DNA of 64,000 bases from Sporosarcina limicola. GTDB lineage: Bacteria; Bacillota; Bacilli; Bacillales_A; Planococcaceae. Numbering within the stretch: position 1 is the stretch's first letter; each line of letters starts with the position of its first letter. Of this stretch, positions 39,335 to 47,974 are shown piece by piece. The notes beneath the pieces were generated by a model. It had not been told where the DNA came from. It did no database searches and saw nothing but the letters and a program-made list of their open reading frames with translations. The translations under genes were made by a program, and so were the position numbers. Where the stretch lies: the NCBI RefSeq assembly GCF_014873855.1, contig NZ_JADBEL010000003.1, forward strand, positions 62,001-126,000, written 5' to 3'.

Positions 39335-39693
39335 GCAATCGCGCCTTTCGATTGCAATACTGCAAGAACCTCATTACTTGATAATGCCGCACGGTTAGCG
39401 ATATCATTTATTGAGTAACCTTGTGAATGCAGTGATAGAATTTGATTGACGATGACTTCGTGAACAGGTTTTTCCTTCGCTATTCGTAGGCTACTGGAAG
39501 GCAATGGCCCAACACCAATCATTAGTTCCTCCTCAACAGCTTTTAATCTTTTACTTAAGCTATTCGTCTCTTGGTAGAGACTAATTGAAACTTTCTCTAA
39601 ATCATCTGTATACTTGCTGGATGAATTACCAATAAAGAAAGAAGCAATACTACATATGAGTCCAATAATGAGTAGGATTATTGGAATGTTCAT
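39331..39693 (-). CDS. Membrane-anchored protein with C-terminal HTH-like motif
   Basis: I do not recognise the family with confidence. The 120-residue product has an N-terminal transmembrane helix (about residues 4-22), a short coiled coil (residues 28-58), and a C-terminal helix-turn-helix-like segment (ILSLHSQGYSINDIANRAALSSNEVLAVL). It forms a coupled pair with the following MltG-like gene, with a good AAGGTG site. A membrane-tethered DNA- or protein-binding role is possible but unproven. Confidence 0.65.
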   Translation of the reverse strand: MNIPIILLIIGLICSIASFFIGNSSSKYTDDLEKVSISLYQETNSLSKRLKAVEEELMIGVGPLPSSSLRIAKEKPVHEVIVNQILSLHSQGYSINDIANRAALSSNEVLAVLQSKGAIA

Positions 39694-39861
39694 TTCACCA
39701 CACCTTTGATAGTAAGATTTGTATCCATGTTACCATATGTTATTCAGTAAAGAAATTTCAAGCTTTCTATTGGATATAGGCGGATGATGTGTTACAATTG
39801 ATTAGTCGTATAAACATGCTCATATTAAACTTAATATTCCTGATGAGTGGGAGGGACAATA

Positions 39862-40011
39862 ATGCGCGTAAATATTACACTTGCTTGCACAGATTGCGGT
39901 GAGCGCAACTATCATTCAAAGAAAAACAAGCGTAACAATCCAGAACGTATTGAAATGAAAAAATACTGCTCACGTGAAATGAAACAAACTTTGCACCGTG
40001 AAACGAAATGA
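39862..40011 (+). CDS. rpmG: 50S ribosomal protein L33
   Basis: The 49-residue L33 matches the family ([17 protein letters not shown] at the start, LHRETK at the end). The first zinc-knuckle pair (CTDC) is intact, but the second pair has only one cysteine (KYCSREM, Met where the fourth Cys would be), so zinc binding is doubtful. Bacillales often carry several L33 copies of C+ and C- type. GGGAGGG precedes the ATG and a terminator follows. Confidence 0.95.
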   Translation: MRVNITLACTDCGERNYHSKKNKRNNPERIEMKKYCSREMKQTLHRETK

Positions 40012-40018
40012 TGCTTTG

Positions 40019-40047
40019 ACCAAAACCTTCACGGGTTTTGGTTTTTT
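40019..40047 (+). terminator. Terminator after rpmG
   Basis: CCAAAACC and GGTTTTGG form the stem, followed by six T residues. Confidence 0.8.
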
Positions 40048-40070
40048 CATTTGAAACGGGGGTATGGTCT

Positions 40071-40652
40071 ATGGAGAAAAAACAATTTAGGAACCAACTT
40101 CTAGCTGTCATGAATAAAATGAATCGAACAGAACATGAAAAGCAATCTTTTGATATTACGAATAGATTCCTTGCATCTACTGAATTTCGTGAAGCCAACA
40201 CGATAGGCATCACCATTTCCCGTTTTCCCGAGGTGGATACGCGACTACTAATCGAAGCTGCCTGGAAAGCTGGTAAACGAATAGCAGTACCGAAATGCAA
40301 CGCTGTAACACGTGATATGGATTTTCGCGTTATCACATCATACGACAGCTTGGAAACCGTATATATGGACCTTTTAGAACCAATTGTTGATGAAACCGAA
40401 GCGATTAACAAAGATAACATTAGTCTACAAATCGTTCCCGGAGTTGTTTTTTCAAGTGCAGGATTCAGAATCGGTTTTGGCGGAGGCTATTATGATCGTT
40501 ATATGGCAGATTTTAAAGGTGGGGCACTATCACTAGCTTTCGAATGCCAGACCAATTATATAGTCCCGGTAGAAAACCATGATATTCCGGTTGAAAAGAT
40601 ATTCACGGAGCAACAAGTGATTCTCTGTCGGGTGAGTGAGTGCGGAAAATGA
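40071..40652 (+). CDS. yqgN: 5-formyltetrahydrofolate cyclo-ligase
   Basis: This enzyme converts 5-formyl-THF to 5,10-methenyl-THF with ATP. The 193-residue product has the basic N-terminal substrate region and the signature FRIGFGGGYYDRY. ATG 40071 follows GGGGG; upstream in-frame codons lie within the rpmG terminator. It overlaps yqgQ by 4 nt. Confidence 0.93.
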   Translation: MEKKQFRNQLLAVMNKMNRTEHEKQSFDITNRFLASTEFREANTIGITISRFPEVDTRLLIEAAWKAGKRIAVPKCNAVTRDMDFRVITSYDSLETVYMDLLEPIVDETEAINKDNISLQIVPGVVFSSAGFRIGFGGGYYDRYMADFKGGALSLAFECQTNYIVPVENHDIPVEKIFTEQQVILCRVSECGK

Positions 40653-40834
40653 AGAATCTATTCGGAATTATCCAGCTGTTGAAGCGTTTTGGAATCTATG
40701 TTTATACTGGTAATAGGAGAAATGATATCTTTCTTATGCAGTCGGAAGTGAAGGATCTTTATGATAGTGGATTATTGTTGAAAGAGGATTATATCACCGC
40801 AATGCTTATTTTACGAAATGAGTCATCCGTATAG
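40649..40834 (+). CDS. yqgQ: DUF910 family protein YqgQ
   Basis: The 61-residue product is soluble and helical with the family pattern (QLLKRFGIYVYTGNRRNDIFLMQSE). It overlaps the preceding gene by ATGA; a GTG at 40640 is an alternative start. In B. subtilis yqgQ is followed by glcK, which is not found here; a 236-bp gap with the 64-bp repeat follows instead. Function unknown. Confidence 0.82.
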   Translation: MKNLFGIIQLLKRFGIYVYTGNRRNDIFLMQSEVKDLYDSGLLLKEDYITAMLILRNESSV

Positions 40835-40875
40835 TGGAAATGAGTTACCTATATATTGAATCTATAGATGCTTAT

Positions 40876-40939
40876 TTGACGCGTTTGTTTCAACTATTCA
40901 AGTATAAATAGACCGATAATCTTTCGTTCAACTTATATA
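40876..40939 (+). repeat. 64-bp dispersed repeat, copy B (before LTA synthase)
   Basis: 61/64 identical to 20939-21002. Both copies lie 100-130 bp upstream of a monocistronic gene on the same strand. The identity stops sharply on the 3' side after TTCAACTTATATA. Confidence 0.9.
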
Positions 40940-41070
40940 TCATAGTTCTTTTGACCTTTTTTTATTAGATTTTGAAACTATTTTACAACTGTAACGTCTA
41001 TTTATGTAGTGACCGAATGTTAAACAGTTACAAAAATGATACTTACTATATTTTGAAAGGGAGAGATGGA

Positions 41071-42969
41071 ATGAAGAAAGTAGTATGGCCCAAACATTCC
41101 GTACTCATCATCGCAATAGTCGCAACATGGCTTACAACGTATTTCGGCTACATCACAAGCTTCAATATGAAAATCGATAATATGATGCAGGAATTCATTT
41201 TGTTTTTGAATCCTCTCAGCTTCCTTTTATTCGTTTACGGCTTTGCGCTATTCATGAAGAGTACAAAAAAACGCAATATATATTTGTTGACAATAAGTAT
41301 ACTCACTTCTATTGTAATGTTTAGTAATGCAGTGTTCTATAGGTTTTTTAACGATTTCATCACATTGCCGGTTCTATTTCAAACGAGTAATTTCAGAGAT
41401 TTATCTTCTTCGGTTACAGCCAATATGCATTTGACTGATATCTTTTTCTTCACTGACGTCTTGATCATTTATTTTGCAATGCGTTATGTGTCAGAAAAGG
41501 AGCCAAAGGTACAGCGTGGAAAAATCGGGCGCAAACTTTATTTTGTCATGACCGCCGCTGTTATGATGGTAAACCTTGGTCTTGCTGAAATGGAAAGACC
41601 GCAACTATTAACACGTAGTTTTGATAGAGAACTTCTTGTCAAAAATATCGGGGCTTACAACTACCACGTCTATGATTTGTTCATTCAATCCAAATCACAC
41701 GCACAACGTGCACTTGCAGATGGTAGTGAACTTGTAGAAGTAGGAAACTATATCAATGCCAATTACACTGAGCCAAATCCTGATATGTATGGTGTCGCAA
41801 AAGGACGTAATGTCATCATTGTTTCACTTGAATCATTGCAGAACTTTGTCATCAATAATGAGATGGATGGACATGTGATCACACCGTTTCTAAATGAGCT
41901 GACACATGATAAAGATACGTTCTATTTCAATAATTTTTATCACCAGACAGGACTTGGGAAAACATCGGATTCGGAGTTCATTCTTGAAAACTCCTTGCAT
42001 CCGCGGAATGGTAGTGCGGTATTCTTTACGCATAGTGGAAATACGTATGATTCGTTGTCTGAAAGACTTGGAGAAAATGGCTATTTCACGAATGTTATGC
42101 ATGCAAACAACCGTAGTTTCTGGAATCGGGATATTATGTATAACACACTTGGTATCAACAAGTTTTATGATGTTGAAAGTTATGAGATTGGTGAAGGGCA
42201 GGCTGTCAACTGGGGAATGAAAGACATTCCATTCTTTGAACAAACAGTTGATTTGATGAAAGAAATGCCACAGCCATTCGCTTCGAGAGTGATTACATTA
42301 ACTAATCACCATCCATTCGATCTCGATGAGGAAGATATGCTTATTCCACAATATACTTCTAATTCGAATACGTTGAATAAGTATTTTCAGACTGTACGTT
42401 ATATGGACGAAGCAGTCAAAGTCTTCTTTGATGATTTAAAAGAAAAAGGACTGTATGATAATTCAATCATTATTATGTACGGAGATCATTACGGTATTTC
42501 GGAAAACCATAATAAAGCGATGAGTATGTATTTAGATAAGGAAATCACACCTTATGACAATGCTATCTTGCAAAAAGTGCCATTGTTTGTCCATATCCCG
42601 GGTTATGGTAAAGGGAAAGAAATGGATGAACTTGCCGGACAACTTGATTTGAGACCGACTATCCTTCATCTATTAGGTATTAGTACGAAAGAGGATATGC
42701 AGATGGGGGCGGATATTTTTTCTCCTGATCACGAACCGTTTGTTATTTTCCGCGATGGACGTTTTGTAACTGATAAGAATGTATACGCCCAAGAAGTTTG
42801 TTATGACAATGAGACGGGTGAAGAAACGGATAGTGGTGCGTGTGAACCGTTTATCAAACGGACTACCACTGAGCTTGATTATTCCGATATGATTATTAAT
42901 GGGGATCTTCTTAGATTCAAGGAAGAACAAACTCAACATCCGGAGATAAAAGGTCAACAGAAAGAATGA
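41071..42969 (+). CDS. yqgS: Lipoteichoic acid synthase family protein (YqgS-like)
   Basis: LTA synthases polymerise glycerol phosphate from phosphatidylglycerol on the outer leaflet. The 632-residue product has five N-terminal transmembrane helices (about residues 10-170) and an extracellular sulfatase-fold domain: E254 (VSLES), catalytic Thr298 in GKTSDSEF, and metal ligands in YGDHYG. The position matches B. subtilis yqgS, one of several LtaS paralogues, so it may be the main enzyme or a paralogue. ATG 41071 follows AAAGGGAGAGATGG. Confidence 0.93.
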   Translation: MKKVVWPKHSVLIIAIVATWLTTYFGYITSFNMKIDNMMQEFILFLNPLSFLLFVYGFALFMKSTKKRNIYLLTISILTSIVMFSNAVFYRFFNDFITLPVLFQTSNFRDLSSSVTANMHLTDIFFFTDVLIIYFAMRYVSEKEPKVQRGKIGRKLYFVMTAAVMMVNLGLAEMERPQLLTRSFDRELLVKNIGAYNYHVYDLFIQSKSHAQRALADGSELVEVGNYINANYTEPNPDMYGVAKGRNVIIVSLESLQNFVINNEMDGHVITPFLNELTHDKDTFYFNNFYHQTGLGKTSDSEFILENSLHPRNGSAVFFTHSGNTYDSLSERLGENGYFTNVMHANNRSFWNRDIMYNTLGINKFYDVESYEIGEGQAVNWGMKDIPFFEQTVDLMKEMPQPFASRVITLTNHHPFDLDEEDMLIPQYTSNSNTLNKYFQTVRYMDEAVKVFFDDLKEKGLYDNSIIIMYGDHYGISENHNKAMSMYLDKEITPYDNAILQKVPLFVHIPGYGKGKEMDELAGQLDLRPTILHLLGISTKEDMQMGADIFSPDHEPFVIFRDGRFVTDKNVYAQEVCYDNETGEETDSGACEPFIKRTTTELDYSDMIINGDLLRFKEEQTQHPEIKGQQKE

Positions 42970-42973
42970 TGAG

Positions 42974-43006
42974 GTTCTGCACGGAACTTTCCGTGCAGCC
43001 TTTTTT
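42974..43006 (+). terminator. Terminator after the LTA synthase gene
   Basis: CTGCACGGAA and TCCGTGCAG pair closely and are followed by CC and six T residues. Confidence 0.88.
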
Positions 43007-43010
43007 CGGT

Positions 43011-43081
43011 AAAGTGAAACTTCAAAAGAGGGGCTCCTCATCCCTTAAAGTTGGGGGGTATTACTACCCGCTAATACGGAA
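43011..43081 (-). repeat. Dispersed repeat, copy 4 (minus orientation)
   Basis: Read on the minus strand this segment starts CCGTATTAGCGGGTAGTAAT and ends TTTTGAAGTTTCACTTT, matching the head and tail of copy 1 (13542-13594). It is the longest copy and lies between the LTA synthase terminator and yqgU. Confidence 0.65.
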
Positions 43082-43109
43082 CAAAAATCATAATGGGGGG
43101 GCGGGCGCG

Positions 43110-44210
43110 GTGAGGAAGATCGTATTCGTATTCGGTTTGACAGCATTATTAGTAGTAGGTTGTACAAATAAATCGGATGAAGTAGAGAAAGTGCCAGGAT
43201 ATACGAATCCGGTCGAAAATAATCATGAAACATCTAAAGAAATAATCAATTTACTATCTGCTGATTCTGCAAAATTCCATTTCGTTGCAGGCTGGCTTAC
43301 AGATTCAGCCGTAGTTTATGTTGAAAAAGATGCAGGGCTATACAATGTCAACAGTTTTGATTTGCACTCAGGAGAAACAAAAACGTTATTTCAGGAGAAA
43401 TCCGTTATTGTCGATGTCCTTATCCACCCCTCTAAAAAGTATATTTTACTACATACGGGTGATAACCCGGCATCCGCTATCGTTAAAATTCTAACCATAG
43501 ATGGGATGCTACAGGATGAAATTGAAATCGCCTCCTCTGAACTTACAATCGAATGGAATGACATCGATCCATCGTTAATTTTGTTTACGGCGTTTCAACA
43601 GGATTGGTCGTTCAATCTGTACCTTTACGAGGGTAAGGGTTCTCATTTGAAATCGCTAACCATGAAAGACCCATTTCCTAAATGGTTTGGCAAAGAATTG
43701 ATTGTTATCGGTCATGTCGAGGGTCATATATTAGATGGCGGCGAACTTCTTACATACAATCCGATTACTGAAAATTTCGGGAAACTAGACGTCAAGGATG
43801 TTGTCTATTTCGATACATATAAAGAGTCTATTGTTGTTGTACGCATTAATGAGAAAGAGGATGCAGCGTATACCATCATGGATCTAAGTGGGGCCATTCG
43901 CTATGAATGGACGATGCCTGCAGTCAGCAATTATTCAGAATGGGTGATTCCTGAGATTGAGTGGATTTCAAATGATGTTGTCTTTTTACCTTCGCCTGAA
44001 ACAGGAGGACAACTTGATGAGTTAACGTCGCCGTATCGCCTTATTCGCATAGTGGAAGGCAGACAAGAGGTTGTGAATGAACATCTAGTTGCAGGGGACA
44101 TCCGCTGTTCTCCATCTGGGAAGAAGTGCTTGGCAGGTGGAGCTTTGGAGACGGTCATCAATGCTGAAACTGGAGAATCAATAACATGGCTATCATTTTT
44201 AGGTAAATAA
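43110..44210 (+). CDS. yqgU: Lipoprotein YqgU, beta-propeller-like
   Basis: The 366-residue product starts with a lipoprotein signal (LLVVGC lipobox, Cys about 18) and continues as repeated beta-strand blades (for example VYVEKDAGLYNVNSFDLHSGETKTLF) resembling a six- or seven-bladed propeller without known catalytic residues. The position matches B. subtilis yqgU. GTG 43110 is preceded by a long G-run (GGGGGG) at 9 nt. Function unknown. Confidence 0.85.
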   Translation: MRKIVFVFGLTALLVVGCTNKSDEVEKVPGYTNPVENNHETSKEIINLLSADSAKFHFVAGWLTDSAVVYVEKDAGLYNVNSFDLHSGETKTLFQEKSVIVDVLIHPSKKYILLHTGDNPASAIVKILTIDGMLQDEIEIASSELTIEWNDIDPSLILFTAFQQDWSFNLYLYEGKGSHLKSLTMKDPFPKWFGKELIVIGHVEGHILDGGELLTYNPITENFGKLDVKDVVYFDTYKESIVVVRINEKEDAAYTIMDLSGAIRYEWTMPAVSNYSEWVIPEIEWISNDVVFLPSPETGGQLDELTSPYRLIRIVEGRQEVVNEHLVAGDIRCSPSGKKCLAGGALETVINAETGESITWLSFLGK

Positions 44211-44245
44211 AAACATCCTTTGCATATAAGCAAGGATGTTTTTAT
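44208..44245. terminator. Bidirectional terminator between yqgU and yqgW
   Basis: AAAACATCCTT and AAGGATGTTTT form an 11-bp stem flanked by A and T runs between convergent genes. Confidence 0.88.
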
Positions 44246-44247
44246 TT

Positions 44248-44430
44248 TTAATGCACCAAAGTCGGTGGGTAACCTTGGTATACAATTGTTGCAATTGTAA
44301 AGCCTCCGAATACGACCGCAGCTCCAAGGTTAAAGACAACGCTCAGAGCATTACGTTCTTTGAAAGCCTGGAAAGTTCCAACGACTGCTAAAATTGCGAC
44401 CAATCCAAAAATTACCATCAATAAATTCAT
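44248..44430 (-). CDS. yqgW: DUF2759 membrane protein YqgW
   Basis: This 60-residue protein has two hydrophobic helices (about residues 3-17 and 27-48) and matches the DUF2759/YqgW family. I chose ATG 44430 because AAAGGAGTG is upstream and the N-terminus then begins with the first helix; a longer frame starts inside the leader hairpin. Function unknown. Confidence 0.8.
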   Translation of the reverse strand: MNLLMVIFGLVAILAVVGTFQAFKERNALSVVFNLGAAVVFGGFTIATIVYQGYPPTLVH

Positions 44431-44457
44431 TGGGAAGACACTCCTTTCAAAGAGGAA

Positions 44458-44509
44458 CTTCTGCATTGCTCACAGGATGTGAGTAATGCAGAAGTCAGCA
44501 CATCCTGTG
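44458..44509. promoter_or_regulatory. Overlapping mutually exclusive hairpins upstream of yqgW
   Basis: Hairpin 1 pairs 44458-44473 with 44479-44494 (15 of 16, plus one G-U on the plus strand). Hairpin 2 pairs CACAGGATGTG (44471-44481) with CACATCCTGTG (44499-44509), a perfect 11 bp. They share 44471-44481, so only one can form. Read from the minus strand this lies in the yqgW leader, just before its ribosome site; from the plus strand it lies about 130 nt before yqgX. Confidence 0.6.
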
Positions 44510-44637
44510 CAAGTCCGATTTAGCGATATTCCTCTTCTATTGTACTGTTTACAAACAACTTTGTCGAGGCTAATTAGTGACGATTCATTGAAATCGTATT
44601 GCATATTGCGTAAACTAATTTGCAGGAGGTGAGGAGC

Positions 44638-45276
44638 ATGTTGAAAATACGTACATATCCACTTGGGCCGATTCAGACGAATTGTTACTTTATCCAAGAT
44701 GAATCAGGTAATTGTTTAATCATTGATCCTGGTGAAGAAGGGACGCGGTTGATTCGAAAAATAAAAAAGTTGGAGTTAACACCAGTGGCTATTCTTTTAA
44801 CGCATGCCCATTTTGATCACATCGGCGCTGTCGATGCATTACGAGATCGATTTGATATCCCGGTCTATCTTCATAGTGAAGAACGAGAATGGCTTTCAGA
44901 TGCTGTTCTGAACGGTTCCGCGCGCTATCCAGGCTTGCCCTATGTACAGGGGAGGAAAGCGGATCATCTTATTACCGAAGAAGGCATGATGGAGATTGGC
45001 CCATTTAAATTTGAAGCAAGATTCACACCTGGCCATTCACCGGGTAGCGTTTCCTTTATTTTTGAGCTAGAACGTTGTGCATTTGTTGGAGACACCTTAT
45101 TCCAGCAAAGCATTGGTCGGACAGATTTACCAGGAGGGAATACGCGAGAGTTGCTGACATCCATCCATGATAAGCTGCTAACGCTGGATGACGGTGTCAT
45201 TATCTATCCTGGTCACGGACCTTCGACGACCCCTGCTATCGAAAAAGATTCGAATCCATTTTTGAATGGATTTTAG
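44638..45276 (+). CDS. yqgX: MBL-fold hydrolase YqgX (glyoxalase II-like)
   Basis: This 212-residue metallo-beta-lactamase-fold enzyme has THAHFDH (55-61), further ligands in TPGHSPG and FVGDTLF, and PGHGP. It resembles hydroxyacylglutathione hydrolases; in Bacillales the substrate may be a bacillithiol thioester (inference). ATG 44638 has CAGGAGGTGAGG directly upstream. Confidence 0.9.
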   Translation: MLKIRTYPLGPIQTNCYFIQDESGNCLIIDPGEEGTRLIRKIKKLELTPVAILLTHAHFDHIGAVDALRDRFDIPVYLHSEEREWLSDAVLNGSARYPGLPYVQGRKADHLITEEGMMEIGPFKFEARFTPGHSPGSVSFIFELERCAFVGDTLFQQSIGRTDLPGGNTRELLTSIHDKLLTLDDGVIIYPGHGPSTTPAIEKDSNPFLNGF

Positions 45277-45281
45277 AAAAC

Positions 45282-45309
45282 AAAAAAACAGCCAAAATGG
45301 CTGTTTTTT
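45282..45309. terminator. Bidirectional terminator between yqgX and yqgY
   Basis: AAACAGCC and GGCTGTTT pair around AAAAT with A and T runs on both sides. Confidence 0.85.
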
Positions 45310-45319
45310 GTATGTACTT

Positions 45320-45562
45320 TTAGTGGCCAGCTCCCGGCACGTGTATAAACGTTGAGTAGTAGCTGAATGCGACCATAAAAATCATCAGATAAGCTCCGAA
45401 TAAGTACATGTACATCCGTTCAGTCAGGTTCAAATATCCAAGTAGAAGGAAGAACCCTGTGTTCGCTACAAAAAGAAGTGCAGCTGGTAGCATGTCACCT
45501 ATATAAAACATTACAGCAAAAATGCCTGTCCAGAAGCCCATCAGCTTGAACATGTTATCCAT
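45320..45562 (-). CDS. yqgY: DUF2626 membrane protein YqgY
   Basis: This 80-residue hydrophobic protein has three transmembrane helices (about residues 6-22, 25-44 and 50-70) and matches the DUF2626/YqgY family by sequence and position. GGAGG precedes the ATG. Function unknown. The yqgZ/mgsR gene that follows in B. subtilis is not present before comGA; the 343-bp gap 45563-45905 holds only the palindrome at 45707-45739. Confidence 0.85.
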   Translation of the reverse strand: MDNMFKLMGFWTGIFAVMFYIGDMLPAALLFVANTGFFLLLGYLNLTERMYMYLFGAYLMIFMVAFSYYSTFIHVPGAGH

Positions 45563-45706
45563 GTGTGCGTCCCTCCTTAATAAAACATTACAATAAGCTC
45601 CTATTCATTATAGAGGATAACGGCTATAGATGTAAACTCAAATCGTTCTTTCATTGTGACAAAGAAGTGTATAACGGTTTTTCATTCGAAATAAAATCAG
45701 GCATAG

Positions 45707-45739
45707 AAATGGGGACAAAATTTAAATTTGACCCCATTT
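45707..45739. repeat. 33-bp imperfect palindrome
   Basis: AAATGGGG (45707-45714) and CCCCATTT (45732-45739) enclose CAAA...TTTG arms with one A/A mismatch per side. No T-run follows, so it is not a typical terminator. Similar GGGGTCA...TGACCCC palindromes occur as REP-like elements in other genomes (general knowledge; family not verified). Confidence 0.6.
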
Positions 45740-45905
45740 TGCCATACACAATTCGGCTTTGAGGAAAAGTATTCCAATTTCTTTTCGACCATCGTATACT
45801 GTGTCGTAAGACGAGAAGCGGTCTTCCGTCTAAAAAGAAGGAATAATCTATAGCCATGTTTCTAAGGACGGATATGGATCATTCTTAAAAGAAGAGGGGT
45901 GTTCA

Positions 45906-46913
45906 ATGGTGAACCAGGATAACATTATCGAACAGAAAAGCTTTCAACTACTTGAGAAAGCGATTAGACATGAGGCAACCGATATCCATCTCGTACCGAT
46001 GAGGGATGGTTATGATGTGTCATTCAAAAAAGATTCAAAACTTGATCGGTCCGGCACAATCCCCCCACAGTTGGCGGGCCGAATGATTTCATTTTATAAA
46101 TTCTTGTCTTCACTCGATATAAGCGATAGACGCAAACCCCAAAGTGGTTCATTTCATAAACAAATACAAGGAGAGAATTTTTCTTTCCGTGTTTCAACAA
46201 TTCCATCCATTCATATGAAGGAAAGTGTTGTCATCCGTTTGCAAAAACATGACAGAATTGTTGCAATTGATGATTTATGTATTGAAAAATCATGGGCTGA
46301 TAAATTACGTCATGCAGTTTCTGAGCAACAGGGGTTGATTATCTTGACTGGACCGACTGGTTGCGGCAAGACGACGACAATCTACTCTTTGACAGCACAT
46401 TGTGTGAACAAGCTTGAACGGCATGTCATTACACTAGAAGACCCTGTAGAAAACAATCATTCTCATCTGTTACAAATACAAGTTAATGAGCGATCGGGTA
46501 TGACCTATTCAAGCGGTTTAAAGGCAATTTTACGCCACTCACCAGACGTCATTATGATTGGAGAAATCCGAGATAGTGAAACGGCGAAAATTGCTGTTCA
46601 AGCAGCATTAACCGGACATTTGGTACTTACATCTATTCACTCAAAAGACCCTGCCGGTTGCTTTTATCGGATGATGGATTTTGGTATCTCCACAGAAGAA
46701 TTAAGACAAACCGTGGTCTGTATTTCAGCACAGCGTCTTATGCGGAATGCGGCAGGGAAGGTGGGTGCGGTATTTGAAATCATTGAGGGGGACATGCTTG
46801 ATCAGATGGCGGACACAATTATAAAAGGTAATCGAATCGTTGTTCCTGATGAACTCAAAGTAGAGTCGTTAATCAAAAAATATGGATTTTCTGGAGTGGT
46901 TAAAAATGAGTGA
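45906..46913 (+). CDS. comGA: Competence pilus assembly ATPase ComGA
   Basis: ComGA is the secretion ATPase (PilB/GspE family) that drives assembly of the transformation pseudopilus. The 335-residue product has an N-terminal domain, Walker A GPTGCGKTTT (from residue 149), the Asp box and Walker B region (VIMIGEIRDSETA) and a His box (TGHLVLTSIHSKDP). It heads a seven-gene comG operon. I did not find a convincing ComK box upstream. Confidence 0.95.
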   Translation: MVNQDNIIEQKSFQLLEKAIRHEATDIHLVPMRDGYDVSFKKDSKLDRSGTIPPQLAGRMISFYKFLSSLDISDRRKPQSGSFHKQIQGENFSFRVSTIPSIHMKESVVIRLQKHDRIVAIDDLCIEKSWADKLRHAVSEQQGLIILTGPTGCGKTTTIYSLTAHCVNKLERHVITLEDPVENNHSHLLQIQVNERSGMTYSSGLKAILRHSPDVIMIGEIRDSETAKIAVQAALTGHLVLTSIHSKDPAGCFYRMMDFGISTEELRQTVVCISAQRLMRNAAGKVGAVFEIIEGDMLDQMADTIIKGNRIVVPDELKVESLIKKYGFSGVVKNE

Positions 46914-47961
46914 ACATACTAACTACTCTCTATTTCGGAAAAAAGAAATTCTTGTAAACCGGCCTGCTTTCCTTGAAAGACTTTCGGTGCTATTAACTGA
47001 AGGCTATACCTTTCATGACGGTTTAACTTTATTATTACCGCATCATACGAAAAATTACGATGTCCTTCTCGAGAGATTAAATGATGATTTTAAAGAGGGA
47101 TTTGGTGTCACTCACCTCCTTGGTCAAGTAGGGTTTTCGCCAGGGTCGCTACTGCCTGTTGCAATTGCTGAGATAGATGGACGACTTGCTCAAGCGTTGA
47201 ACGGAATGGCAAAACGTTTAAGGAAAAAAGAAGAAAAGCAAAAGAAGTTAAAAAATCTTCTGATGTATCCGCTCGTTCTTTTTTTCTTCATCACGGCCCT
47301 CTTAATCGCCTTTCGCCGATTATTTTTACCCAATATGGAAGCACTTGCGATTTCTCGACAATCTGAAGGGGGTGAATTTATTTCATCCTTACCATTTATT
47401 GTGACCAAGATTCCCGATTTAATTTTTGGCATAGTTATGATTTTCGCATGTATAGCTACAGTTTGTGTAATTGTGTACAAAAAGCTCAGACCAGAAACTA
47501 AAATCCGTGTTTTCATGTCACTACCGATTGCAGGGCCTTTCTTTTCGATGATGAAGACCAGGGATTTCGCAAGCGAAATGGGAAGTCTACTCCAATCAGG
47601 ATTGTCTATGCAACGCGCACTCGATGTATTGATTGGCCAAAGGTTGGATGTTGTCTTAGGTGAAATCGCAAAAAAGGTGAAAGAACAAGTTATTTTCGGA
47701 GAGTCTTTTTACATGGCAGCCCATTTAACGGTAGGCTTGACGAAACAGCTATCTGCTTTTGCAAAACATGGTGAAGATAGCGGCCATCTACCGAAAGAAC
47801 TTACCATTTACAGTGATCATCTAGCTGAAACAATTGATGAAAAGCTAACAAGTGCACTGGCGTTGCTTCAACCGGCATTGTTCAGTATCATAGCGATTTG
47901 CATATTAGCAGCTTATCTTGCCTTGCTTTTACCTGTGTACGGGATGATGGATAAATTCTGA
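46906..47961 (+). CDS. comGB: Competence pseudopilus membrane platform ComGB
   Basis: ComGB is the GspF/PilC-like polytopic platform protein. The 351-residue product has the duplicated T2SSF domain (FLERLSVLLTEGYTFHDGL and ASEMGSLLQSGLSMQRAL) and three main transmembrane segments (about residues 120-140, 165-190 and 320-345). ATG 46906 follows CTGGAG and lies inside the end of comGA (8-nt overlap). Confidence 0.93.
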   Translation: MSEHTNYSLFRKKEILVNRPAFLERLSVLLTEGYTFHDGLTLLLPHHTKNYDVLLERLNDDFKEGFGVTHLLGQVGFSPGSLLPVAIAEIDGRLAQALNGMAKRLRKKEEKQKKLKNLLMYPLVLFFFITALLIAFRRLFLPNMEALAISRQSEGGEFISSLPFIVTKIPDLIFGIVMIFACIATVCVIVYKKLRPETKIRVFMSLPIAGPFFSMMKTRDFASEMGSLLQSGLSMQRALDVLIGQRLDVVLGEIAKKVKEQVIFGESFYMAAHLTVGLTKQLSAFAKHGEDSGHLPKELTIYSDHLAETIDEKLTSALALLQPALFSIIAICILAAYLALLLPVYGMMDKF

Positions 47962-47974
47962 AAGGGGAAATGAT

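Noticed and set aside
45563..45905. ComK box upstream of comGA
   Set aside because: I looked for AAAA-N5-TTTT pairs at the expected spacing and found none convincing, so no ComK site is annotated.
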